Below, one piece after another: positions 55,574-64,000 of a DNA stretch of 64,000 bases (position 1 is its first letter; each line of letters begins with the position of its first letter). The notes under the pieces were generated by a model, which saw only the letters and a program-made list of their open reading frames with translations, made no database searches and was not told the origin of the DNA. The DNA comes from Flagellimonas sp. HMM57 (lineage in GTDB: Bacteria; Bacteroidota; Bacteroidia; Flavobacteriales; Flavobacteriaceae). Position numbers and translations under genes: made by a program. Where the stretch lies: contig NZ_CP090004.1 of NCBI RefSeq assembly GCF_021390175.1, positions 868,001 to 932,000 of the forward strand, in the 5' to 3' direction.

Positions 55574-57406
55574 CTAATGATTAAGCTCTTCCTCATTCTC
55601 CTGCAATGGCGTGTTCTGTGGAACAAAATCCTGTCCCGGAAGAATGTATTCTCCGTTTTCATACGTTTTGCTGTAATCATAGGCCCATCTATATACGTGT
55701 GGTATTTTACCAGGCCAGTTCCCATGTATGTGCTTTTGTGGTGTTGTCCATTCCAAGGTGTTCGATTTCCATGGATTTACTTCTCCTCTTTTTCCATAGA
55801 ATATGCTTCTTATAAAATTATAGACAAAAACCAATTGTGCAGCTCCAGCAATGATAGCAAAAACCGTCATCAAGATTTGTACGTTGGTTAGTTCATCAAA
55901 CATTGGGAAAGCTGTGTTTTGGTAGTAACGTCTAGGCACTCCGGCCATACCCACAAAGTGCATGGGGAAGAAAACCCCATAGGCACATATTGCAGTTATC
56001 CAAAAGTGTACATACCCTAAGTTTTTATTCATCATTCTACCCTGGAACATTTTTGGGAACCAATGATATACCCCGGCAAACAGTCCATATAATGCCGAAA
56101 TACCCATAACCAAATGGAAATGAGCTACCACAAAGTACGTATCGTGCACATTGATATCCAACGTACTATCCCCCAGAATAATACCGGTAAGACCACCCGT
56201 GATAAATGTTGACACCAATCCTATGGAAAACAACATGGCAGGGTTCAATTGTAGATTCCCTTTCCAGAGTGTGGTTATATAATTAAATGCTTTTACTGCT
56301 GATGGAATAGCAATTAATAATGTTGTAAATGTAAATACAGACCCCAAGAATGGATTCATTCCTGAAATGAACATGTGGTGTCCCCATACTATAGTTGATA
56401 AAAAGGCAATTGCCAAAATGGAAGCGACCATGGCCCGATAACCAAAAATTGGTTTTCTTGCGTTAGTGGACATTACTTCGGATGTAATTCCGAGTGCTGG
56501 CAATAATACGATATAAACTTCTGGGTGACCCAAGAACCAAAATAAATGCTCATATAATACGGGAGAACCACCTTGGTAATGCAGTACTTCCCCTTGAATA
56601 AAAATATCAGAAAGGAAGAAAGATGTTCCAAAACTTCTATCCATTATAAGTAAAAGTGCAGCAGACAACAATACTGGAAAAGAAATTACACCGATGATAG
56701 CAGTAACAAAAAACGCCCAAATCGTTAAAGGTAGACGAGTCATTGCCATTCCTTTTGTTCTTAGGTTGATTACTGTTACGATGTAATTTAACGAGCCCAA
56801 AAGTGATGATGCAATAAATATTGCCATGGACACCAACCACAGTGTCATACCAGCTCCTGAACCTGGCTGTGCCATAGGAAGGGCACTCAATGGAGGATAA
56901 ATCGTCCATCCAGCTGCTGCAGGTCCTGCTTCGACAAACAATGATACGATCATTATAAATGAAGAAACAAAGAACATCCAGTAGGATAACATGTTCAAAA
57001 ATCCGGATGCCATATCCCTTGCTCCAATTTGCAAAGGAATCAAAAGGTTACTAAATGTTCCGCTCAAACCAGCTGTTAAAACGAAGAAGACCATTATGGT
57101 TCCGTGAATGGTAACCAACGCCAAATAAATATCAGCATCCATTACACCATCAGGGGCCCATTTTCCCAGTACTGCTTCAAAAATTGGGAAAGATTCTCCT
57201 GGCCATGCCAATTGCATCCTAAACAATAAGGACATCGCTATCCCTATGAATCCCATAATAAGACCTGTGATAAGATATTGCTTGGCAATCATCTTATGGT
57301 CTTGACTAAAGATATACTTGGTTACAAATGTTTCTTTGTGATGATGTCCATGATCGTCATGAGAATGGTCATCTACGTGTGCTGGTGCATGTGCTGTTAC
57401 AGACAT
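55574..57406 (-). CDS. ctaD: Cytochrome c oxidase subunit I
   Basis: A 610-residue, 12-helix subunit I of an aa3-type heme-copper oxidase. The CuB/cross-linked Tyr region is in WFLGHPEVYIVLLPALG, and the heme ligands are in HDTYFVVAHFHLVMG. Low-spin heme ligand His is in ALVTIHGTIMVFF. It reduces O2 to water and pumps protons. The first 23 residues hold eight His (HVDDHSHDDHGHHHK). It is the last gene of the act-cox operon, 42 bases after coxB. Confidence 0.97.
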   Translation of the reverse strand: MSVTAHAPAHVDDHSHDDHGHHHKETFVTKYIFSQDHKMIAKQYLITGLIMGFIGIAMSLLFRMQLAWPGESFPIFEAVLGKWAPDGVMDADIYLALVTIHGTIMVFFVLTAGLSGTFSNLLIPLQIGARDMASGFLNMLSYWMFFVSSFIMIVSLFVEAGPAAAGWTIYPPLSALPMAQPGSGAGMTLWLVSMAIFIASSLLGSLNYIVTVINLRTKGMAMTRLPLTIWAFFVTAIIGVISFPVLLSAALLLIMDRSFGTSFFLSDIFIQGEVLHYQGGSPVLYEHLFWFLGHPEVYIVLLPALGITSEVMSTNARKPIFGYRAMVASILAIAFLSTIVWGHHMFISGMNPFLGSVFTFTTLLIAIPSAVKAFNYITTLWKGNLQLNPAMLFSIGLVSTFITGGLTGIILGDSTLDINVHDTYFVVAHFHLVMGISALYGLFAGVYHWFPKMFQGRMMNKNLGYVHFWITAICAYGVFFPMHFVGMAGVPRRYYQNTAFPMFDELTNVQILMTVFAIIAGAAQLVFVYNFIRSIFYGKRGEVNPWKSNTLEWTTPQKHIHGNWPGKIPHVYRWAYDYSKTYENGEYILPGQDFVPQNTPLQENEEELNH

Positions 57407-57448
57407 AACCTTGATTTTTAATATTTATATTTCTTTTTTATAGCCTAT

Positions 57449-58606
57449 TTATTCTATCGGATTATCCTCAACAGCTACTTCTGTCTCGGTTTCCAATGCT
57501 TCATCGACAGCAACAGCATCAACAGTTTTAGATTGCTCCTCCTCGGTATCGCCAGACATCACCATCTGTTTGAACGTTGCCTGTTCTGCAATCCATTTAT
57601 TGTATTCTTCTTCTGTCTCTACGATAATTTTCATCTGCATATTGTAATGCGACTTTCCACAAATCTTATTACAAAGCAAAACATAATCAAATTCCCATGG
57701 GTCCGAATTTGGTTCACCCGCTGCAGCTTTTTTTGCTCTTATTTTATTGGTTCGCTTTACTTTATCCACAACATCTGGATTCAAACGAATCTCTTCAGTA
57801 GTAATTGTAGGTGTAAATGAAAACTGAGTGATCATTCCCGGCACGCAGTTCATCTGTGCCCTAAAGTGAGGCATGTAAGCGGAGTGCAGTACATCTTGCG
57901 AACGCATCATAAAATTAACTTTACGCCCTACTGGCAAATGCAGTTCTTTAACAATAATATCATCCGCGGCATTTGGGTCGGATTCATCTAAACCAAGAAC
58001 GTTTGCACGGTCTATATCGATCAAGCGAACACTTGCATCACCAAGAACATTATCCTCTCCTGCGTAACGCGCGGTCCAATTAAATTGTTGCGCATACAAT
58101 TCTACAATAAGAGGATCGTCCTCGTCATTGACATCCATGATATTTGTCCATGTGTAGAGACCCCAAAGAATCAATCCTGCAAGAACAATTACTGGGATTA
58201 TAGTCCAGATAAACTCTAATCTATCATTATCAGCAAAGAACAATGCTTTTTTTCCTTTTTCACCACGGTATTTGTATCCAAAATAATGCAACAATGCCTG
58301 GGTAATGGTCTGAACAAAAAAGATAATGGCGAAAGAGACCCACATCAATTGATCATACTCTCCTCCATGTTCAGAGGCAGCTTCGGGCAAAAGCACCTTT
58401 GTATATTTTGCAAAACTAAAAATAGTTATACCATATATGAAAATAAGGAATGCGAACAGAAGGTATCCGTTGTATTTGTTATCAGAATCTGTGGCAACCT
58501 CAGAGGAGCTTTCTGTTTTTAACTGGGACAATTCGAAAATCTTGGTCATTTGCCAGATCGCTATCGCTACCAGTACTAAAACAGTCAATGTTAATAATGC
58601 AGTCAT
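57449..58606 (-). CDS. coxB: Cytochrome c oxidase subunit II
   Basis: A 385-residue protein with N-terminal transmembrane segments at about residues 4-20, 47-68, 88-110 and 132-153, and a periplasmic cupredoxin domain. The CuA ligands are visible: Cys312 and Cys316 in CNKICGKSHYNM, His320 and Met323, with the earlier His in DVLHSAYMPHFR. An acidic tail follows. No cytochrome c domain is fused, so an external donor or complex III component delivers electrons. It is between actF (27 bases upstream) and ctaD. Confidence 0.96.
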   Translation of the reverse strand: MTALLTLTVLVLVAIAIWQMTKIFELSQLKTESSSEVATDSDNKYNGYLLFAFLIFIYGITIFSFAKYTKVLLPEAASEHGGEYDQLMWVSFAIIFFVQTITQALLHYFGYKYRGEKGKKALFFADNDRLEFIWTIIPVIVLAGLILWGLYTWTNIMDVNDEDDPLIVELYAQQFNWTARYAGEDNVLGDASVRLIDIDRANVLGLDESDPNAADDIIVKELHLPVGRKVNFMMRSQDVLHSAYMPHFRAQMNCVPGMITQFSFTPTITTEEIRLNPDVVDKVKRTNKIRAKKAAAGEPNSDPWEFDYVLLCNKICGKSHYNMQMKIIVETEEEYNKWIAEQATFKQMVMSGDTEEEQSKTVDAVAVDEALETETEVAVEDNPIE

Positions 58607-58633
58607 TGTATATCTTTCTAAGACTTAATCGTA

Positions 58634-59977
58634 TTAATAATGAAATTGTCTACTTTCTTCAATAAATGGGTTACGCTTTGGTTGTAATGGTGCTTTTGTA
58701 AGGGCATTGAATACCCAGTACACGAACAATCCCCCAAAGAACAGTATTCCTCCAATCTCTGGTAATCCAATATACCACTGATCACCCACAGTGGCTGGCA
58801 TAATCATATTGAAAACATCTAGATAATGCCCTAGAAGCACTACAATACCCGCCATTATTACGAACCAGTTTACCCTTTTGTAATCACTGTTCATAAGCAC
58901 CAACAATGGGAAAATAAAATTCATGGCAAGCATTCCAAAGAAAGGTAATTTGTAATCTTCTATCCTTGTAACAAAATATGTTACCTCTTCAGGAATATTG
59001 GCATACCAAATCAACATAAATTGTGCAAACCAAAGATAAGTCCAGAAAATGCTGATACCAAACATAAATTTGGCCAAATCATGCACATGGCTATCGTTTA
59101 CATCCTCCAAATATCCTCTTGACTTCAAATAGATAGTAATCATAGCGATTACCGTTATTCCCGAAACGAACATGCTCGCAAATACATACCAGCCAAACAG
59201 TGTGCTGAACCAGTGAGGATCAACACTCATAATCCAATCCCAGGACATCATGGATTCCGTAATAAGATAGAATACCAAAAATGCGGCAGACCATCTAAAG
59301 TTTTTGATAAAGTTTGAATTATCATCTGATTCATCTTGCGCCAATGATAACTTTCTGGAATATTGTCTATAGAAGATCCATCCGCCTAAAAAGATAGCCG
59401 CTCTTATTAAAAAGAAGGTAGGATTTAGGTATCCCGCTTTTCCTTGAAGGAGTTTGTCATGGGCTACAACATCAGCATCCATCCAAACGAACATATGGTT
59501 CATATGTAGTACACAAAGCACCAAAATAACGAACACTATAATTCCCCCAGGCACCAAATATGCCGTAATTCCTTCCATAACCCGAAACAGTAATGGCGAC
59601 CATCCCGCCTGTGCGGCGCGTTGTATTGCATAAAATGCCAATACTCCCAGTGATATCATAAAAAAGAAAAAAGCAGCTACATAAAGTGCAGACCAAGGTC
59701 TATTTTGTAACTGATGCAATACATGTTCGTCATGTGAGGCATCGTGCCCTCCTCCATGTGCCGAAGCTTCCCCATGTGCAGCTTTCTCGGCATGCCCATT
59801 GGTCATATCTCCGTGTGCAGCTTCTTCTCCATGGCCATCGCCATGTGCAGAGGCAACCATAGCTTTAGCTTCTTCCACAGTGCTGGGAGCAGTTAAAAAA
59901 CCTGTTGCTAAACAAATCAATCCAACTGCCATTGCAATGAAAGATCCTATTCTAAGTTTATTTGAAAACGTGTACAT
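58634..59977 (-). CDS. actF: Alternative complex III subunit ActF (quinol:cytochrome c oxidoreductase)
   Basis: A 447-residue membrane protein with about ten transmembrane helices. An N-terminal helix (residues 10-30) is followed by a soluble loop at about 31-90 packed with His (ten between 45 and 88), then MVEGITAYLVPG-type helices. ActF and ActC together form the quinol-oxidising core of alternative complex III. The order actE-actF-coxB-ctaD shows it belongs to that operon. Gap to actE is 17 bases. Confidence 0.92.
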   Translation of the reverse strand: MYTFSNKLRIGSFIAMAVGLICLATGFLTAPSTVEEAKAMVASAHGDGHGEEAAHGDMTNGHAEKAAHGEASAHGGGHDASHDEHVLHQLQNRPWSALYVAAFFFFMISLGVLAFYAIQRAAQAGWSPLLFRVMEGITAYLVPGGIIVFVILVLCVLHMNHMFVWMDADVVAHDKLLQGKAGYLNPTFFLIRAAIFLGGWIFYRQYSRKLSLAQDESDDNSNFIKNFRWSAAFLVFYLITESMMSWDWIMSVDPHWFSTLFGWYVFASMFVSGITVIAMITIYLKSRGYLEDVNDSHVHDLAKFMFGISIFWTYLWFAQFMLIWYANIPEEVTYFVTRIEDYKLPFFGMLAMNFIFPLLVLMNSDYKRVNWFVIMAGIVVLLGHYLDVFNMIMPATVGDQWYIGLPEIGGILFFGGLFVYWVFNALTKAPLQPKRNPFIEESRQFHY

Positions 59978-59994
59978 AGTATACTCTTATCCAA

Positions 59995-60564
59995 TTATTT
60001 TGTTAGGTCTTCCTTTAATTTCATAACGTATTCGGCCACTTGCCAAAGTTCTTTCTCATTATCCATCTGTGATGCATAAGACCCCATTGAGTTCAACCCA
60101 TAATACATGGTATGATAGGTACTGCCCACGGTAATATTACGTGCTGCATCGTCATAACTAGGAACTCCCAATATTTTTTCTCGTTTTACCAAAGTACCTT
60201 GACCCTTACCGTTTGCACCATGACATATAGCACAGTATATATCGTAAAGTTCTTTACCTGTAGCCAAATTAGCTTCACTCTGAAGCGAATCTAAAGGACT
60301 TGGTTGCAATCTGGCCAATTCTTTTCCTTCAGGAGTGTTTTCAAAATCATAAGGCATGTACCCTCTTGAAATTGTATTTTCTACAGGAAGCATAGCTTCA
60401 GTTCCACTGGGGAACAATCCGTTATCTACTTTTTCATACGTTTCATAACCCACAGACTCATACATGTTTGGCATGTATTGATAGTTTGGGCTGTTCTTAT
60501 CTGCGCATGCTGCAACGGACAGAACCAAAACCAAAACGACAACTATTTTACCTAAATGCTTCAT
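59995..60564 (-). CDS. actE: Alternative complex III subunit ActE, monoheme cytochrome c lipoprotein
   Basis: A 189-residue protein read from the ATG at 60564. A longer start at 60591 would overlap ActD and put residues ahead of the signal. It has a lipobox with Cys20 (LSVAAC) and a single heme motif CAICH with Cys111, Cys114 and His115. A Met ligand is likely in the MGSYASQM segment. It carries electrons in the complex. The start lies 5 bases downstream of the actD stop, so the two are translationally close. Confidence 0.93.
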   Translation of the reverse strand: MKHLGKIVVVLVLVLSVAACADKNSPNYQYMPNMYESVGYETYEKVDNGLFPSGTEAMLPVENTISRGYMPYDFENTPEGKELARLQPSPLDSLQSEANLATGKELYDIYCAICHGANGKGQGTLVKREKILGVPSYDDAARNITVGSTYHTMYYGLNSMGSYASQMDNEKELWQVAEYVMKLKEDLTK

Positions 60565-60568
60565 ATTT

Positions 60569-61096
60569 TTATGACTCCTTTTCTGTAACATTTATCTCTA
60601 CTGCTCCCGTATCCCACAACAATTCTTTCAATTCCTTCTCATTGCCATGAACACCTATTTCCATTAAAAAATGGTCGTCAGTTGTTCTTACATCAGGGTT
60701 TTCAGCTTTTTTGAAGGGCCACATCCTACTTCTTAAATAAAATGTGATAACCATTAAATGCGCTGCAAAAAATACCGTCAATTCAAACATAATAGGTACA
60801 AAAGCGGGCATGTTTTCCAAATAACTGAAACTTGGTTTTCCACCTATATCTTGCGGCCAGTCTTCAATCATGATGTAATTCATCATAACTATGGCAACCG
60901 TAAGGCCCAAACAGCCATACATGAAAGAAGTTATCGCTATCCTGGTATCTGCCAATCCCATCGCTTTATCCAATCCGTGAACGGGAAAAGGTGTATACAC
61001 TTCTTCGATATGATGGTGCTCTGCCCTTACTTTTTTAACGGCATGCATCAATATATCATCGTCTGTGTAAAGTGCCTGTATTACTTTTGATGCCAT
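60569..61096 (-). CDS. actD: Alternative complex III subunit ActD (DUF3341)
   Basis: A 175-residue membrane protein with two helices at about residues 58-78 and 96-118 and the DUF3341 pattern: YTDDDILMHAVKKVRAEHH, EVYTPFPVHGLDKAMGL and TDDHFLMEIGV at the end. It is a structural subunit of the complex. It lies 2 bases downstream of the actC stop. Confidence 0.93.
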   Translation of the reverse strand: MASKVIQALYTDDDILMHAVKKVRAEHHHIEEVYTPFPVHGLDKAMGLADTRIAITSFMYGCLGLTVAIVMMNYIMIEDWPQDIGGKPSFSYLENMPAFVPIMFELTVFFAAHLMVITFYLRSRMWPFKKAENPDVRTTDDHFLMEIGVHGNEKELKELLWDTGAVEINVTEKES

Positions 61097-61098
61097 TA

Positions 61099-62841
61099 TT
61101 ACTTTTTATCGTTTAATACTTTAGCTTGTCCGGCCCAATCGTCTCTTTGCGCACGACCGGGGAATTTTCCAGTTATTGAATCCAATAAATCATATTCCTT
61201 ACTGGTCATTCGACTAACCTGTGCAAATGTGTAAATTCCTATTTCATTCAAGACACGTTCCATTTCTGGTCCAACACCTTTTATCTTTTTCAGATCATCC
61301 GGTGTTTCTTTGGTTGCATCAAATGTTCCAATAGTACTCAGTAATTCATTTACACCCACCTTATCGTCAACAGCTGGAACAACTTCATCCATAAGAACGT
61401 CATCAGTAACCGATTCTTCAACTACTTTTCCCCGTTTGGGTATTTCATATAAAGGTTTTCCAGCCTCACGTAGTTTCTTATATTTTGACCCGGAAGCCTT
61501 TAAAATAGACTTTACTTCTGCCTGTGCTATTACAGGGAAAGTTCTAGAATACAATAAGAACAATACAAAGAAGAATCCTATAGTTCCTATAAAAATTCCA
61601 ATATCCACGAATGTTGGTGAGAACATAGTCCAGGAAGAAGGCAAGTAATCTCTATGCAATGAGGTTACAATAATTACAAAACGTTCAAACCACATTCCAA
61701 TGTTTACAACAATTGAGATGAAGAACGAGAACATAATACTGGTACGCAATTTTTTGGACCACATAAATTGTGGAGAGAACACGTTACATGTCATCATAGA
61801 CCAATAGGCCCACCAATAAGGTCCTGTTGCCCTGTTCAAGAAAGCATACTGCTCATATTCGACACCAGAATACCAAGCAATGAACAATTCCGTAATATAG
61901 GCACAGCCTACGATGGAACCTGTAATCATGATTACAATATTCATTAACTCTATATGTTGTACCGTAATATAGGCTTCAAGACTACAAACCTTTCGCATAA
62001 TGATAAGCAGTGTGTTTACCATAGCAAACCCAGAGAAGATAGCTCCTGCAACAAAATATGGAGGGAAAATGGTCGTGTGCCATCCCGGAATCACTGAAGT
62101 AGCAAAGTCAAAAGATACAATAGTGTGAACCGAAAGTACAAGAGGCGTAGCTAGACCAGCCAAAACCAAAGAAACCTCTTCAAAACGTTGCCAATCTTTA
62201 GCCCTACCTGTCCAACCAAAACTTAACAGGCTATATATTTTTTTCTGAAACGGCTTTACCGCCCTGTCCCGGATCATGGCAAAATCAGGTAGAAGACCTG
62301 TCCACCAGAATACCAAAGAAACCGATAAATATGTTGAGATTGCAAATACGTCCCAAAGCAACGGAGAATTAAAGTTCACCCATAGCGAACCAAACTGGTT
62401 AGGTATTGGAAGTACCCAATAGGCCAACCAAGGACGACCCATGTGAATAATTGGGAAAAGCCCAGCTTGTATCACTGAAAATATGGTCATCGCCTCTGCA
62501 GAACGGTTGATAGCCATTCTCCACTTCTGCCTGAACAAAAGCAATACAGCAGAAATCAATGTTCCTGCGTGACCGATACCTACCCACCAAACAAAGTTTG
62601 TAATATCCCAAGCCCAGTTAACCGTCTTATTAAGACCCCAAACTCCGATACCCGTGGAAACGGTATAAATGATACATCCTAGACCCCAGAGAAATGCAAC
62701 TAATGCAATGGTAAATACAATCCACCAATGCTTATTGGCCTTCCCCTCTACAGGAGCAGCGATATCCACGGTAACGTCATGGTATCCTTTATCTCCAATA
62801 ACTAAGGGCTTTCGAATAGGTGCTTCGTAATGCGACGCCAT
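61099..62841 (-). CDS. actC: Alternative complex III subunit ActC (NrfD-like) with C-terminal HhH domain
   Basis: A 580-residue protein. The main part is an NrfD/PsrC-type membrane protein with about ten helices to residue ~460; motifs include WWVGIGHAGTLISAVLLLFRQKWR and YSGVEYEQYAF. It makes a quinol site with ActF and ActB. A hydrophilic linker of about 50 residues then leads to a helix-hairpin-helix domain at about 515-580 (DDLKKIKGVGPEMERVLNEIG, then FPGRAQRDDWAGQAK). The usual ActC has no such tail. It starts 34 bases after actB ends. Confidence 0.95.
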   Translation of the reverse strand: MASHYEAPIRKPLVIGDKGYHDVTVDIAAPVEGKANKHWWIVFTIALVAFLWGLGCIIYTVSTGIGVWGLNKTVNWAWDITNFVWWVGIGHAGTLISAVLLLFRQKWRMAINRSAEAMTIFSVIQAGLFPIIHMGRPWLAYWVLPIPNQFGSLWVNFNSPLLWDVFAISTYLSVSLVFWWTGLLPDFAMIRDRAVKPFQKKIYSLLSFGWTGRAKDWQRFEEVSLVLAGLATPLVLSVHTIVSFDFATSVIPGWHTTIFPPYFVAGAIFSGFAMVNTLLIIMRKVCSLEAYITVQHIELMNIVIMITGSIVGCAYITELFIAWYSGVEYEQYAFLNRATGPYWWAYWSMMTCNVFSPQFMWSKKLRTSIMFSFFISIVVNIGMWFERFVIIVTSLHRDYLPSSWTMFSPTFVDIGIFIGTIGFFFVLFLLYSRTFPVIAQAEVKSILKASGSKYKKLREAGKPLYEIPKRGKVVEESVTDDVLMDEVVPAVDDKVGVNELLSTIGTFDATKETPDDLKKIKGVGPEMERVLNEIGIYTFAQVSRMTSKEYDLLDSITGKFPGRAQRDDWAGQAKVLNDKK

Positions 62842-62874
62842 AATTTATCTTCTAGTTACTTCTTATTATATTGA

Positions 62875-64000
62875 TTAAGCCTCGTTGGTATTTCTCACTT
62901 TAACGTGATAGAACACATTAGGTTTTGTACCTACATGCTCCAATAAGTGGTACATTCTATCATCCTCCTTCAATTCAGCCACCTTACTTTCCTTATCGTT
63001 GACGTCCCCAAAAACCATGGCTCCACTACCACAGGCTGCAGAACAAGCTGTCTGGAATTCTCCATCCTTGATAACTCGTCCATCACGTTTGGCATCTAAA
63101 ATGGTTTTCTGTGTCATTTGGATACACATAGAACATTTTTCCATAACCCCTCTAGAACGAACATTGACATCTGGATTGATGACCATCTTACCAAGATCGT
63201 TGTTCATATTGTAATCGAACTCATCGTTATCGTGATATAGGAACCAGTTGAACCTACGCACTTTGTATGGACAGTTGTTTGCACAATACCTTGTACCTAC
63301 ACAACGGTTATAAGCCATATGGTTTTGTCCCTGTCGACTATGCGCTGTTGCTGCAACTGGGCATACTGTTTCGCATGGAGCGTGATTACAGTGCTGGCAC
63401 ATTACAGGCTGAAAAGCCACCTCTGGGTTTGCCGAAGCATCCTCCATTTCGCCAAATCCTCCCAAGGAACCGTTATCTCCAAAAAGACCATCAAGTCCTT
63501 CTTTCTTCTCATTATCTCCTTCAAAAGTATCTTCAGAAGAGTAATACCTATCAATTCGCAACCAGTGCATATCCCTTGATTTACGAACCTCTTCTTTTCC
63601 AACAACAGGAACATTGTTTTCTGCGTGACAAGCGATAACACATGCACCACAACCGGTACATGCATTCAAATCAATGGATAAATTGAAATGATGCCCTATG
63701 GAACGATCGAACTCATCCCATAAATCAACATCTGGTGATGTAACCGGGGTTTCCTGATGGTTCAAGGAAACCTGAGGCATGTGATTCCACTCGTGGCGGT
63801 CTTTTGTATTGAAGATTTCAAGGGTAGTCTCTTTTATGATATCACCCCTACCCATCAATGTTTTATGCAATTGAACGCAGGCAAACTCATGACTTCCTGA
63901 TGATTTCTCAACAGAAACGGATTGAACATTGGAGAAATTGCTATATAAAGTGTACGCATTGACACCGGTAGCCATTTCCGACTTCATTCCAGCTTCTTTT
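62875..64000 (-). CDS. actB: Alternative complex III subunit ActB, partial C-terminal part
   Basis: The frame runs off the window end, so the gene is cut and only its C-terminal ~375 residues are seen. These hold iron-sulfur ferredoxin-like motifs: CTGCGACVIACHAENN, CQHCNHAPCETVCPVAA, CVGTRYCANNCPYKVRR, CSMC and CSAACGSGAMVFGD. They hold the cluster chain of the complex. The upstream molybdopterin-like half and actA should lie beyond position 64000. It is followed by actC after 34 bases. Confidence 0.95.
   Translation of the reverse strand, partial: KEAGMKSEMATGVNAYTLYSNFSNVQSVSVEKSSGSHEFACVQLHKTLMGRGDIIKETTLEIFNTKDRHEWNHMPQVSLNHQETPVTSPDVDLWDEFDRSIGHHFNLSIDLNACTGCGACVIACHAENNVPVVGKEEVRKSRDMHWLRIDRYYSSEDTFEGDNEKKEGLDGLFGDNGSLGGFGEMEDASANPEVAFQPVMCQHCNHAPCETVCPVAATAHSRQGQNHMAYNRCVGTRYCANNCPYKVRRFNWFLYHDNDEFDYNMNNDLGKMVINPDVNVRSRGVMEKCSMCIQMTQKTILDAKRDGRVIKDGEFQTACSAACGSGAMVFGDVNDKESKVAELKEDDRMYHLLEHVGTKPNVFYHVKVRNTNEA

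Noticed and set aside
1..64000. CRISPR arrays, tRNA, rRNA, insertion sequences
   Set aside because: No regularly spaced repeats, cloverleaf-like sequence, rRNA stretch, or transposase was recognised on either strand.

Overview
The window comes from a member of the Bacteroidota, almost certainly a marine-type Flavobacteriaceae. Evidence: a full-length SprA (2387 aa) for the type IX secretion system (T9SS), two PorP/SprF-family proteins, a secreted protein with a gliding-motility type B C-terminal sorting domain, an alternative complex III (Act) operon fused to an aa3-type oxidase operon, LytTR-type signalling, AT-rich DNA, and promoter elements of the Bacteroidota type (TTG, 20 bp, TAnnTTTG). 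Genus cannot be fixed by eye. No rRNA, tRNA, CRISPR array, prophage or insertion sequence was seen; the region looks like core chromosome with a few accessory genes. No intergenic gap exceeds 300 bases.

Layout. 1-7.1 kb: the tail of an unknown membrane protein, then a three-gene secretion/adhesion cassette (type B T9SS cargo with Calx-beta domains, PorP/SprF protein, OmpA/PD40 protein) and fabD. 7.3-13 kb: a sensor kinase/LytTR regulator/gamma-carbonic-anhydrase operon, divergent from a DUF4349 protein and a vWA lipoprotein. 13.1-18.5 kb: a second PorP/SprF protein, then plus-strand genes for an Nfu-type Fe-S scaffold with duplicated N-domain, dodecin, a DUF255 thioredoxin-domain lipoprotein and an MscS channel. 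18.5-28.7 kb: tsaB and a long eight-gene MacB-like export operon with one ATPase, four permeases, two periplasmic adaptors and one TolC.

28.8-34.1 kb: cytochrome oxidase assembly genes (small CAMC membrane protein, DUF420, SCO, a cysteine-free SCO-like protein) and an operon of heme O synthase, two subunit III proteins and subunit IV. 34.3-48 kb: tonB, vanZ, gcvH, sprA, ruvA, malic enzyme, and a sodium:solute symporter. 48.2-55.4 kb: a ruvB/P450/queG operon, a ParE-type toxin-antitoxin pair, a large acyl-CoA dehydrogenase and a DUF2807 protein. 55.5-64 kb: actB (cut by the window end), actC, actD, actE, actF, coxB, ctaD in one operon, ending in a clear terminator.

How it fits together: the right end and 28.8-34.1 kb together supply most of an aerobic chain in which quinol is oxidised by alternative complex III and electrons pass to an aa3-type oxidase, with the factors that build its copper and heme centres. 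SprA with the PorP/SprF and OmpA proteins form the secretion and surface-adhesion part. The best leads are the duplicated permease-permease-adaptor export operon, the cysteine-free SCO-like protein, the helix-hairpin-helix tail on ActC, the loop insertion in the longer subunit III and the duplicated Nfu N-domain. All functions are read from motifs and family knowledge; no database search was run.
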